From positions 1 through 64,000 of the forward strand of contig NZ_CP025013.1 of assembly GCF_002953715.1 (NCBI RefSeq): 64,000 bases of DNA, read 5' to 3'. Below are positions 1-8,497 of this stretch, piece after piece; position 1 is the first letter of the stretch, and each line of letters starts with the position of its first letter. A program made the position numbers and the translations under genes. Under the pieces are notes generated by a model that saw only the letters and a program-made list of their open reading frames with translations, had not been told where the DNA came from and searched no databases. Source of the stretch: Rhizobium leguminosarum. Lineage in GTDB: Bacteria > Pseudomonadota > Alphaproteobacteria > Rhizobiales > Rhizobiaceae.

Positions 1-1194
1 ATGCAGCCGAGTCTTGCTCTTCAGGACGATCAAGAGCACCTCCCATCGCTTCTGGCAACAGATGCGAAGGAGTTGTCCTATCAACTTCAGCAGCATCAGG
101 CAAAAATCTTTCCCCCGCTGTCGCAAAAAACCATCAGAACATTTTCGCCGGCGGAAGCTGCGGCTTTCATCGGTATCGGCGAAGGTTATCTCCGGCAGGT
201 GGCCGCCGACGGCCATGGGCCCGATCCGCTCGCAAACGGACGGCGGCTTTACAGTGCAACGGATATGGACCGGATTCGCCGGGTTCTCGACGAGCGAAAC
301 GGAACGCCGAAATATGTGCCGGCCCGCAGGCCGGGCGAAAAGCTCCAGATTATCTCCGTCATGAATTTCAAGGGCGGCTCAGGCAAGACCACCACTGCGG
401 CCCATCTGGCGCAGTTCATGGCGCTCAGGGGCTACCGCGTGCTCGCCGTCGACCTCGATCCGCAGGCCTCCTTGTCTGCCTTGTTCGGCCATCAGCCGGA
501 GTTCGATGTCGGAGAGGGCGAAACGATCTACGGCGCGATCCGATATGACGATCCGCGCCCCATCGCCGACATCGTGCGTGCCACCTACACGCCCAATCTC
601 CATCTCATTCCGGGCAATCTCGAGCTGATGGAATTCGAGCATGAGACGCCGAAGGCGATGGCGTCGGGGACGGCGGAGACGATGTTCTTTGCCCGCATCG
701 GCGAGGTCCTGACGGAGATCGAAAGCCTTTACGACGTCGTGGTTATCGACTGCCCGCCGCAGCTGGGGTTCCTGACGATGTCGGCGCTCTGCGCGGCAAC
801 CTCGGTCTTGATCACGGTCCACCCGCAGATGCTGGATGTCATGTCGATGTCGCAGTTTCTGACGATGACGAGTGAGCTGATGTCGGTCGTGGAAAAGGCT
901 GGCGGACGTACCAGCTATGACTGGATGCGCTATCTCGTGACCCGGTTCGAACCGAACGACGGACCGCAAAGCCAGATGACCGGCTTCATGCGGGCGATTT
1001 TCGGCAATCGAATGCTGCACAATGCCATGGTGAAATCGACGGCGGTCGCCGATGCCGGCGTCACCAAGCAGACTCTCTACGAGGTCGAGCGGTCGCAGTT
1101 CACACGCGGAACCTATGATCGGGCGCTGGAATCCCTCAACCTCGTGAATGGCGAGATCGAGGCGCATATTCGCTCCACCTGGGGGAGGAAATAG
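1..1194 (+). CDS. repA: RepA, plasmid partition ATPase (ParA family)
   Basis: First gene of a repABC operon. RepA is the ParA-type ATPase that moves plasmid copies apart and, with RepB, represses the operon. The 397-residue protein has a MerR-like DNA-binding region at about 48-98, a deviant Walker A (KGGSGKTT, 124-131), the A' motif DLDPQASLS (151-159) and Walker B VVVIDCPP (about 246-253). The window begins exactly on its ATG, so the promoter and any upstream partition site are not visible. This suggests a plasmid sequence numbered from repA. repB follows after 4 bases. The ATG looks like the true start because the full N-terminal region normal for RepA is present. Confidence 0.95.
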   Translation: MQPSLALQDDQEHLPSLLATDAKELSYQLQQHQAKIFPPLSQKTIRTFSPAEAAAFIGIGEGYLRQVAADGHGPDPLANGRRLYSATDMDRIRRVLDERNGTPKYVPARRPGEKLQIISVMNFKGGSGKTTTAAHLAQFMALRGYRVLAVDLDPQASLSALFGHQPEFDVGEGETIYGAIRYDDPRPIADIVRATYTPNLHLIPGNLELMEFEHETPKAMASGTAETMFFARIGEVLTEIESLYDVVVIDCPPQLGFLTMSALCAATSVLITVHPQMLDVMSMSQFLTMTSELMSVVEKAGGRTSYDWMRYLVTRFEPNDGPQSQMTGFMRAIFGNRMLHNAMVKSTAVADAGVTKQTLYEVERSQFTRGTYDRALESLNLVNGEIEAHIRSTWGRK

Positions 1195-1198
1195 ATAG

Positions 1199-2200
1199 AT
1201 GGCGCGCAAGAACCTCATCGAAATCTCCGCTCCGAACCCGGAAAGGATGGACGCAGTCGCACCGCGCGACAATCGTCCGATCGCCGGATTCGTGCCGCAG
1301 GAGCGCAGTGCCGCGCCGGTCGGCGGCATTACCAAGACGCTCGGCAACATTACCGAGAAAATGGAGCGGGCGAGTGAACTGGAACGGCAGCTCGCCGCCG
1401 GCCAGACTATCGTTGAGCTCGATCCCGGCCTGATCGACGCTTCCTTCGTCAGCGATCGATTGGCGATCGATGCGGCCGAACTCGCGCAGCTTGTCGAACA
1501 GATCCGCGAGCACGGGCAGCAGGTTCCGATCCTTGTCCGCCCGCATCCTGAAAGCAGGGGCCGCTACCAGGTCGCTTATGGCCATCGACGCCTGGCAGCC
1601 ACCCGAGAAATCGGCATCCGGGTGCGTGCGGTCGTCCGCGATCTCACCGACGGTCAGCTGGTCGTCAGCCAGGGGCAGGAAAACAGCGCTCGAACCAATC
1701 TCTCCTACATCGAGCGGGCGCTCTTCGCATCGCGGCTCGAGGAACGCAGCTTTGGCCGCGATGTCATCATGGCGGCTCTCGGCGTGGACAAGGCGGCGCT
1801 GTCGAGAATGCTGATCGTCATACGACAGGTCCCCCTGGGGCTCGTCAACGCCATCGGTGCAGCACCTGATATCGGCCGCCGGCGATGGTTGGAACTCGGC
1901 GAGCGGCTTGAGAAAGCCGACGTCGAGAAGATCATCGCGGAGTTGTCCGCGGACGACGCGCGCAAAATTTCGAGCGACGAGCGGTTTCAGCGGGCACTCG
2001 TTCTGGCAACGAAGAAGACGGCCGCGCCGAAGCCGGCTGTGGCCAAATCTCAGATCAGCGGTGTGCCTGTCATGATCAAGAAGACAGCATCTGGTGCGAC
2101 CTTCGTCTTCGACGGCAAGACCGCGCCCGGTTTCGATCAATTCGTCCAGGAAAGGCTGAAGGGCCTGTTCCAGGAGTTCAACAAGGACAGAGGAGCGTAG
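1199..2200 (+). CDS. repB: RepB, plasmid partition DNA-binding protein (ParB family)
   Basis: RepB is the centromere-binding partner of RepA and acts at parS sites. The 333-residue product has an N-terminal basic stretch, a ParB/Srx-type domain at about 73-165 with the box-II motif GHRR (129-132), and a helix-turn-helix region around 185-210. The C-terminal part should dimerise. It starts 4 bases after repA, so the two are translationally linked. I looked for the repABC parS pattern (GTT, two free bases, C, four free bases, G, two free bases, AAC) close to repB and repC and did not find a convincing copy by eye. The site may lie upstream of the window. Confidence 0.93.
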   Translation: MARKNLIEISAPNPERMDAVAPRDNRPIAGFVPQERSAAPVGGITKTLGNITEKMERASELERQLAAGQTIVELDPGLIDASFVSDRLAIDAAELAQLVEQIREHGQQVPILVRPHPESRGRYQVAYGHRRLAATREIGIRVRAVVRDLTDGQLVVSQGQENSARTNLSYIERALFASRLEERSFGRDVIMAALGVDKAALSRMLIVIRQVPLGLVNAIGAAPDIGRRRWLELGERLEKADVEKIIAELSADDARKISSDERFQRALVLATKKTAAPKPAVAKSQISGVPVMIKKTASGATFVFDGKTAPGFDQFVQERLKGLFQEFNKDRGA

Positions 2201-2209
2201 CGCGCAAAA

Positions 2210-2260
2210 GAAAAAGGCCCCCAACGACGCCGTCGTGGAAGCCCTTCTCAGATCTTAAGC
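2210..2260 (-). ncRNA. Predicted antisense ctRNA between repB and repC
   Basis: repABC plasmids carry a small counter-transcribed RNA in the repB-repC gap that represses repC and sets incompatibility. On the minus strand there is a -35 TTGACT (complement of 2290-2295), a 17-base spacer and a weaker -10 GATTCT (2267-2272), giving a start near 2260. The RNA would end in a GC stem (2216-2244) followed by the run TTTTTCTTTT, a standard intrinsic terminator. The resulting length of about 50 nt fits known ctRNAs. The short palindrome CACCAAATTGGTG at about 2311-2323, just upstream of repC, may form the alternative structure the RNA controls. The ends are predicted, not measured. Confidence 0.75.
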
Positions 2261-2354
2261 ACATCGAGAATCGCATTTCCCCGAATCACAGTCAAGCGTC
2301 TTAGGCACCAAATTGGTGGATGGTTTTCTTTTGCCTGAACGAAGGTGAAGGCAA

Positions 2355-3659
2355 ATGGAGAGTGGATATGTGACGACGCCCTTTGGGCGGCGGCCGATGT
2401 CGCTTGGCATGCTGGCAAGCCAGCAACTGGCCGAGACCATCGAACCGGGAATGAAACGCAGCAAATGGAAGCTGTTCAGGGCGATCTGTGAGGCGCGGCC
2501 TGCGCTCGGCGTGACCGATCGGGCGCTGACGGTGCTCGACGCGCTTTTGACCTTTTACCCAGACGACGAGATTTCCGAGGAGAAGGGGCTGATTGTCTTC
2601 CCGTCGAATGCGCAGCTTTCGTTGCGCGCTCGAGGCATGACGCCAGCCACCCTCAGGCGGCATCTTGCCGTCCTGGTCGAGGCCGGCCTGATCCTGCGCA
2701 AGGACAGTCCGAACGGAAAGCGCTATGCGCGCCGCGACAGGGCAGGGGCCATCGGCGAGGCCTTCGGCTTCAGCGTCGCGCCGCTTCTGGCGCGTGCTGT
2801 CGAGATCGAAAGCCTGGCCGCCCAGGCGGTTGCTGATAGGGAGCTGTTGCGGGTGATGAGGGAACGTCTGACGGTGTACCGGCGCGATATCTCCAAGTTG
2901 ATCGCGGCGGCGCTCGAAGAAGGGGTTTCCGGCGATTGGGAAGGCATTTCGGCGATGTTTCGAACGCTCCTTGCTCGGATTCCTCGCGTGGCGACCGCAG
3001 AAGAACTGGCACCATTGCTTGATGAGATGGGGCTGCTGCGCACCGAAATCGTCAACGTGCTGGAAAGACGGATAAAAACACAAAAAATAGACGCCAATGA
3101 GTCTCAAATTGAGCATCACAAACAGAATTCAAATCCCGACTCCATTTATGAACCTGAACCAAGCTTCGAAACGAAGCAGGGCGAAAAGGCAGCGGCCGAT
3201 CATGAACCGAACGCCGGGCCGCCAGACGAACGAAGATTGAAACAGCAGAAGCCGTCCGGCGGGATGAGCAACAGGGCGGGAGGCGCGGTCGATCCAGGGG
3301 CCGGGCCAAGCCTGAAATCCTTCCCGCTCGGCCTTGTCCTCCAAGCCTGCCCCAGTATTCTCGACTACGGGCCAGGCGGAACTATCGGCAATTGGCGAGA
3401 CCTGATGTCGGCCGCCGTCGTCGTGCGCTCGATGCTCGGCGTCAGTCCCTCGGCCTATGAGGAAGCCTGCTCCGGCATGGGGCCGGAAAACGCCGCAACC
3501 GTGATCGCCTGTATCCTGGAAAGGGGAGGGCACATTAACTCGCCCGGCGGTTACCTCAGGGATCTGACCCGAAGGACCGAAAGGGGCGAGTTTGCGATCG
3601 GCCCGATGCTGATGGCGCTCGTTCGGGCGAACGGGCCGGCAGCAAGGCATGCCAGTTGA
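2355..3659 (+). CDS. repC: RepC, replication initiator
   Basis: RepC is the initiator of repABC plasmids and is limiting for replication. In characterised members of the family the origin lies inside repC itself. The 434-residue product has the usual N-terminal winged-helix initiator region (about 40-170), including TPATLRRHLAVLVEAGLI, a low-complexity polar linker near 245-310 and a conserved C-terminal domain ending in RRTERGEFAIGPMLMALV. The reading frame is intact and of normal length. The linker is less GC-rich than the rest, as expected for an internal AT-rich origin region. The start is preceded by GAAGGTGAAGGCAA, a usable ribosome binding site. Confidence 0.94.
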   Translation: MESGYVTTPFGRRPMSLGMLASQQLAETIEPGMKRSKWKLFRAICEARPALGVTDRALTVLDALLTFYPDDEISEEKGLIVFPSNAQLSLRARGMTPATLRRHLAVLVEAGLILRKDSPNGKRYARRDRAGAIGEAFGFSVAPLLARAVEIESLAAQAVADRELLRVMRERLTVYRRDISKLIAAALEEGVSGDWEGISAMFRTLLARIPRVATAEELAPLLDEMGLLRTEIVNVLERRIKTQKIDANESQIEHHKQNSNPDSIYEPEPSFETKQGEKAAADHEPNAGPPDERRLKQQKPSGGMSNRAGGAVDPGAGPSLKSFPLGLVLQACPSILDYGPGGTIGNWRDLMSAAVVVRSMLGVSPSAYEEACSGMGPENAATVIACILERGGHINSPGGYLRDLTRRTERGEFAIGPMLMALVRANGPAARHAS

Positions 3660-3722
3660 TCGTAAGGAAGCTACGGCCGTGACAATCGTGTAACGAGGCA
3701 GTGCGCAATCACCTCTTTACAG

Positions 3723-3734
3723 CTAACATGTTAG
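3723..3734. promoter_or_regulatory. Candidate operator upstream of the dapA-like gene
   Basis: A perfect 12-bp palindrome, CTAACATGTTAG, lies 38 bases upstream of the dapA-like start, where a promoter is expected. The neighbouring FCD-type GntR regulator (4683-5342) is the obvious candidate to bind it. Binding is inferred only from position and symmetry. Confidence 0.45.
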
Positions 3735-3772
3735 TCTGCTACATCTGACGCGGTAATTGGGAGGAAGCATAT

Positions 3773-4657
3773 TTGACACAGAAATTCGGGCTCTCGGTCG
3801 CGCTTGCGACACCGTTCGACAGTAATGGCAATATCGCGATCGAGGCGATGATCGAGCAGGCGCGGCGCAGCCTCGCGGTCGGATGCTCGAGCGTTACGCT
3901 GTTCGGGACGACGGGTGAAGGCTCTTCCATCGGCACGCAGGAACGTGAACGTGTCCTCGCTTCCATGCTCGATAGCGGGATAGCAGCAAAGCAAATCATC
4001 GTCGGCGTGCTGGTCGACGCGGCCGAGGATGCGGCGATGCTGGCGGATCACGCGCTTTCCAAGGGAGCGCGCAATATCCTTCTTGCTCCCCCTTCCTATT
4101 TCAAGAACGTCAGTGATGACGGCGTTTTCCAGTGGTTTTCGGCTGTCTTCGCAATCCTCGGCGACAAGGCGCGAGACATTATCGTCTACAACATTCCCTC
4201 GCTCACCATGGTTCCGCTGACCGTATCGTTGATCGGCCGGCTGCGGACCGCCTTTCCCAACATCGTTATAGGCGTCAAGGATTCCTCCGGCGACTGGCCT
4301 TTCACGGAAACGCTATTGAAGGTGCATGGCGATCTCGTCATCCTTGTGGGGGACGAACGTCACCTCGCCAAGGGCGTGCGGCTTGGCGGCCAGGGTGCGA
4401 TCTCCGGCATGGCGAATTTTGTGCCACGCGAGGTCAAGCTGATGGCGGAGGAAGGCAAGGACGATTCTCGCGTCGAGGGTTTCGTGGAGGAACTGCTGAA
4501 ATTTCCGGTGACTGCCGCCGTGAAAACCATGGTCACCCACGTGACGTCGGATGAAATCTGGCTTGCGGTTCGTCCGCCACTCGTCTCAATATCCGCAGAA
4601 GGGCAGGCGCAACTCTTTCTTGCCTTCGATACTCTTTTCCGCTCGAAAGCGGCATAG
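3773..4657 (+). CDS. Dihydrodipicolinate synthase-family lyase/aldolase
   Basis: Member of the DHDPS/N-acetylneuraminate lyase family, class I TIM-barrel enzymes that join or split pyruvate-containing compounds through a Schiff base. The 294-residue protein has the substrate motif GTTGE (45-49), the catalytic tyrosine in YNIPS (Tyr139) and the Schiff-base lysine in VKDSSGD (Lys169). It starts with TTG behind GGGAGGAA. It heads a run that continues with a GntR regulator, a sugar-type ABC importer and a PfkB kinase. In that setting a catabolic aldolase for a sugar acid or similar 2-oxo acid is more likely than lysine synthesis. The exact substrate cannot be read from the sequence. Confidence 0.85.
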   Translation: MTQKFGLSVALATPFDSNGNIAIEAMIEQARRSLAVGCSSVTLFGTTGEGSSIGTQERERVLASMLDSGIAAKQIIVGVLVDAAEDAAMLADHALSKGARNILLAPPSYFKNVSDDGVFQWFSAVFAILGDKARDIIVYNIPSLTMVPLTVSLIGRLRTAFPNIVIGVKDSSGDWPFTETLLKVHGDLVILVGDERHLAKGVRLGGQGAISGMANFVPREVKLMAEEGKDDSRVEGFVEELLKFPVTAAVKTMVTHVTSDEIWLAVRPPLVSISAEGQAQLFLAFDTLFRSKAA

Positions 4658-4682
4658 GGCGGACATGTTTCTGGGAGAGGCG

Positions 4683-5342
4683 ATGGACGGAACCGACGAG
4701 CAGCCGACACTGCGGGAAAAGGCGTATGAAAGCTTCACACGCCACCTTCTTGCGCGTGATGTGCGCCCCGGCCAGTTCGTTTCGCAGCGCCGCCTCGTCG
4801 AGCTGACGGGGCTGACGCTTGGCGCCATCCGCGAACTTATCCCGAGGCTCGAAGCCGAAGGTCTGATCAAGACAGTGCCCCAGCGGGGTTTGCAGATCGC
4901 TCATATCGACCTTAACCTCATTCGCGAGGCGTTCCAGCTGCGCGTCTTCCTGGAGAAGGAAGCCGTCGCGCTTTTCACCCGCTCTGCGTCTGACGAGACG
5001 ATCGCCAAGCTTTTGAAACAGCATCGTGATATTGCCGACGCCATTCGAAACGGCGATGGATCGCACGAATTGGAAGTGCACGCGCAAGCTGTCGATTGGG
5101 GCATGCATGATGCCTTTATCGATGCTTTGGGAAATACCATCATCTCGAACGCTTACCGGGTGAACTCGATCAAGATGCGCCTGATCAGTCAGGATCGTTT
5201 TCGCATCGATGGTCACGTCGGACCCGTCATGGGCGAGCACCTCAAGGTGCTCGAGGCGATCGAACGACGATCGGCGGAGGACGCCGTCAACAGCCTTGTC
5301 GCACACATCAATCATGCAAGAGATCGTGCGCTCAGGATATAA
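4683..5342 (+). CDS. GntR-family transcriptional regulator (FCD type)
   Basis: A 219-residue regulator with an N-terminal GntR winged helix (about 8-72, RRLVELTGLTLGAIREL then the wing PQRGLQIA) and an alpha-helical FCD-type ligand domain. The ATG at 4683 is chosen because GGGAGAGG sits four bases upstream. An in-frame ATG at 4665 has no such site, and the longer open frame from 4551 overlaps the lyase gene. It lies inside the operon it probably controls, which is typical when the ligand is a pathway acid. Its likely target is the palindrome at 3723-3734. Confidence 0.85.
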   Translation: MDGTDEQPTLREKAYESFTRHLLARDVRPGQFVSQRRLVELTGLTLGAIRELIPRLEAEGLIKTVPQRGLQIAHIDLNLIREAFQLRVFLEKEAVALFTRSASDETIAKLLKQHRDIADAIRNGDGSHELEVHAQAVDWGMHDAFIDALGNTIISNAYRVNSIKMRLISQDRFRIDGHVGPVMGEHLKVLEAIERRSAEDAVNSLVAHINHARDRALRI

Positions 5343-5397
5343 TCGGAAATAGGCAGCCGGGGGTGAGGAGACCGCCGGCAAAAGGAGGAGGAATCAC

Positions 5398-6726
5398 ATG
5401 TCATCGTTTTTAAATCCGACGAGACGCGGCTTTCTGGCGGGTACGGCCGCTTTTGGCGCCAGCAGCATGCTCGGCGTGCGGCTGGCATCGGCTGCCGTCG
5501 ATTGGAAGCGCTTTGCCGGCACGACGCTCGAAGTCAACCTGGTCAAGAGCCCACGCAGCGAAATACTGCTGAAGTACCTGTCCGAATTCGAGGAGCTCAC
5601 CGGCATCAAGGTCAATGCCGAAGCGACGCCCGAACAACAGCAGCGTCAGAAGACGACCATCGAGCTGAGCTCGGGCAAGCCGAGCTTCGATGTCGTGCAC
5701 ATGAGCTATCATGTCCAGAAGCGACAGTTCGAAAAGGGCGGTTGGCTTGCCGATATCAGTGGTTTTCTCAAGGATCCCTCTCTGACCGACCCGTCTCTGG
5801 TTGAAAGCGACTTCGCCGAAGCCGGCCTGACTTTTGCCAAGGATCCGGACGGCGTTCTGCGTTCGCTCCCGTTCTCGGTTGACTACTGGATCATCTATTG
5901 GAACAAGGCGCTGTTCGAGAAGAAGGGGCTTGCCTACCCGACGACGTTCGAAGAACTCGCCAGTGCTGCGGAGGCGCTCACCGATCCTTCCACCAACACC
6001 TACGGCTTCGTCGCCCGCGGCCTGAAGAACGCCAATACGCCGGTCTGGACGTCGTTGCTGCTCGGATATGGTTCGAGCCCGCTCGGCCCTGATGGCAAGC
6101 TGCGCACGACATCGCAGGAAGCGATCGATGCGGCCAAGCTTTACCAAAGGCTGATGACCAAGACCGCCCCTCCCGGCGTCTCCGGCTTCAACTGGGCCGA
6201 GGCGCAGTCGGCCTTCCTGCAGGGCAAGATCGGCATGTGGCTGGACGGCGTCGGTTTTGCGCCGCCGATCGAGAATCCGGAAAAGTCGCGCGTCGTCGGC
6301 CAGGTCGGTTACGGCATCATGCCGAAAGGCCCGAAGGCACAAGCCGCAGGCACCTTCGGCGACGGGCTTGGCGTCGTCGCGGCAAGCCAGAAAAAAGAAG
6401 CTGGATATCTCTTCTGCCAATGGGCGATTTCGCATGAAATGGGCGCACGCCTGCTGCAGGCCGGCGCCGGCGTTCCTTTCCGCCAGTCCGTCCTCGAGGA
6501 TGCGAAGGTCCGCGAAGGCGTCAAGATGCCGGGCGCATGGCTTGATGCCGTCGTTGGTTCCGGCAAGATCTCGCGGCTCGCGCTGCCGGTCATCATTCCG
6601 GTCACCGAGTTCCGTGACGTCTATGGCGTCGGTCTCACCAACATGATCGGCGGCGCCGATCCCGAAACCGAACTGAAGGCCGCGACGGCGCAGTTCGAAC
6701 CCGTCCTGGCGAAAAGCGAGGGATAA
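5398..6726 (+). CDS. ABC sugar-binding protein, Tat-exported (CUT1)
   Basis: Family 1 extracellular solute-binding protein of 442 residues, the periplasmic receptor of a CUT1 carbohydrate importer. The N-terminus reads NPTRRGFLAGTAAFGAS: a twin-arginine signal (Arg9-Arg10) followed by a hydrophobic stretch and a cleavage region near SAA. This implies export in folded form by the Tat system. The start has a near-perfect ribosome site (AAAGGAGGAGG). Its stop overlaps the start of the next permease by one base, so binding protein and permeases are one transcription and translation unit. The sugar is unknown. The operon has no ATPase of its own. Confidence 0.9.
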   Translation: MSSFLNPTRRGFLAGTAAFGASSMLGVRLASAAVDWKRFAGTTLEVNLVKSPRSEILLKYLSEFEELTGIKVNAEATPEQQQRQKTTIELSSGKPSFDVVHMSYHVQKRQFEKGGWLADISGFLKDPSLTDPSLVESDFAEAGLTFAKDPDGVLRSLPFSVDYWIIYWNKALFEKKGLAYPTTFEELASAAEALTDPSTNTYGFVARGLKNANTPVWTSLLLGYGSSPLGPDGKLRTTSQEAIDAAKLYQRLMTKTAPPGVSGFNWAEAQSAFLQGKIGMWLDGVGFAPPIENPEKSRVVGQVGYGIMPKGPKAQAAGTFGDGLGVVAASQKKEAGYLFCQWAISHEMGARLLQAGAGVPFRQSVLEDAKVREGVKMPGAWLDAVVGSGKISRLALPVIIPVTEFRDVYGVGLTNMIGGADPETELKAATAQFEPVLAKSEG

Positions 6727-7664
6727 TGGCCTCGACAAGCATCGAAACGGCCGCAGTGGCAAAGACGTCGAAAGGAAGGAGCAAACCGGATCGGTTTGCT
6801 CCCAACTACTGGCCCTTCGTCATCCCGGCGCTCATCGTCATAGCTGCCGTCATCGTCTTCCCGTGGGTGTTTACGATATGGATGAGCGTCAACAGCTGGA
6901 CGCTCGGCCAGTCCCAGATCTTTGCGGGACTGGACAATTACGTGCGGCTCGCCTCCGACATGCGCTTTTGGGAGTCGCTGTGGCATACGGTGCTTTATAC
7001 GACGCTCTCCGTGGTGGTTCCCCTTTTTCTGGGGACGCTTGCGGCGCTGATCTTCGATGCTCAATTTCCGTTGCGCGGTCTTATACGCGGCATATTCGTG
7101 ATGCCGATGATGGCCACACCCGTCGCCATCGCCCTCGTCTGGACGATGATGTTTCATCCGCAGCTCGGCGTCCTCAACTATCTCCTCTCCTTCATCGGCA
7201 TCGGCCCGCAGGAGTGGATCTATAATCAGAGCAGCGTCATCCCGTCGCTGGTGTTGGTCGAGACCTGGCAGTGGACGCCGCTTATCATGTTGATCGTGCT
7301 CGGCGGTCTGGCGGCGGTTCCGCGCGAGCCCTATGAGAGTGCTGAAATCGACGGAGCCAATGTCTGGCAGAAATTCCGCTATCTGACGCTGCCGATGATC
7401 GCGCCGTTCCTGATGATTGCCGTGATCATCCGCAGCATCGATGCGGTGAAAAGTTTCGACATCATCTATGCCATGACCCAAGGCGGTCCCGGCACGGCGT
7501 CGGAGACGATCAACATCTATCTCTACAACACCGCTTTCGCCTACTACGATATCGGCTATGGCTCGGCCATGGCGGTTGTCTTCTTCATCCTCATCGTCCT
7601 GCTCTCCTTCGTCCTTATGATGCTCCGGCAGCGCGTGAATTGGTCCGACGGGGAGGCACGCTGA
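6726..7664 (+). CDS. ABC sugar transporter permease, MalF-like
   Basis: A 312-residue inner-membrane permease with six predicted transmembrane helices after a charged N-terminus. The cytoplasmic EAA loop that docks to the ATPase is visible as EIDGANVWQKFRYLTLP near residues 215-231. It overlaps the binding-protein stop by one base (TAATG) and the following permease start by one base (TGATG). It forms a heterodimeric channel with the next gene. The nearest matching CUT1 ATPase in the window is at 20641-21786. Confidence 0.9.
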   Translation: MASTSIETAAVAKTSKGRSKPDRFAPNYWPFVIPALIVIAAVIVFPWVFTIWMSVNSWTLGQSQIFAGLDNYVRLASDMRFWESLWHTVLYTTLSVVVPLFLGTLAALIFDAQFPLRGLIRGIFVMPMMATPVAIALVWTMMFHPQLGVLNYLLSFIGIGPQEWIYNQSSVIPSLVLVETWQWTPLIMLIVLGGLAAVPREPYESAEIDGANVWQKFRYLTLPMIAPFLMIAVIIRSIDAVKSFDIIYAMTQGGPGTASETINIYLYNTAFAYYDIGYGSAMAVVFFILIVLLSFVLMMLRQRVNWSDGEAR

Positions 7665-8479
7665 TGAAGCGCAAGACGCTCGATCGCATTGGACTGCTGT
7701 TTGTTGCTTTGGTGATGATCTCGCCGGTCGTCCTGTTCTTTCTCTGGATGATCTCGCTGTCGCTGAAATATGAGATCGACAACGGCGCCTATCCGCCGAT
7801 CTTCATCCCGGAGCGCTTGGCCTGGTCGAACTATCTGAAGGTCTTCGAAGAGAACAACTTCTTCCTCTATCTCTGGAATTCGGTGCTGGTGACGGGTGCG
7901 GCCACGCTTCTGGCGCTGCTGATCGGCGTGCCCGCCGGATATGGCATCGCTCGGCTGAAGGCGGAGAAGTCCGCGATGGTCATCATGATCGCGCGCATGA
8001 CGCCCGGCCTTTCTTTCCTGATCCCGCTCTTCCTGCTGTTCCAGTGGCTGAACCTGCTCGGCACGCTGATGCCGCAGATCATCATCCATCTCGTGGTCAC
8101 CGTGCCGATCGTCGTGTGGATCATGATCGGTTATTTCGAGACGACGCCGATGGAGCTGGAAGAGGCTGCAAGCATCGATGGCGCAACACCCTGGCAGGTT
8201 TTCCGGCTGGTCGCCTTGCCGATCGCAAGGCCGGGCATCGTGGTCGCCTTCATCCTGTCGGTCATCTTCTCGTGGAACAACTTCGTCTTCGGCATCGTGC
8301 TTGCCAGCCGCGAGACGCGCACGCTTCCTGTCGCGGTCTACAACATGCTCTCCTTCGAGCAGGTCAGTTGGGGTCCGTTGGCGGCGGCGGCGTTGATTGT
8401 CACCTTGCCCGTCCTGATATTGACGGTGTTTGCGCAACGGCAGATCGTGGCGGGCCTGACGGCCGGAGCCGTCAAGTGA
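7664..8479 (+). CDS. ABC sugar transporter permease, MalG-like
   Basis: Second channel subunit, 271 residues from the ATG at 7664. That start overlaps the previous stop and has GGGGAGG just upstream, so it is preferred over the in-frame start at 7640. Six hydrophobic helices are apparent, with the EAA loop ASIDGATPWQVFRLVALP at about 167-184. The end GLTAGAVK is the usual MalG-type tail. It pairs with the MalF-like protein to import the substrate of the 5398-6726 binding protein. Confidence 0.9.
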   Translation: MKRKTLDRIGLLFVALVMISPVVLFFLWMISLSLKYEIDNGAYPPIFIPERLAWSNYLKVFEENNFFLYLWNSVLVTGAATLLALLIGVPAGYGIARLKAEKSAMVIMIARMTPGLSFLIPLFLLFQWLNLLGTLMPQIIIHLVVTVPIVVWIMIGYFETTPMELEEAASIDGATPWQVFRLVALPIARPGIVVAFILSVIFSWNNFVFGIVLASRETRTLPVAVYNMLSFEQVSWGPLAAAALIVTLPVLILTVFAQRQIVAGLTAGAVK

Positions 8480-8497
8480 ACGGGTGAGACAACGGTT

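Noticed and set aside
1..3772. parS-like partition site near repABC
   Set aside because: No sequence matching the repABC parS palindrome was found by eye. It may lie upstream of the window start.
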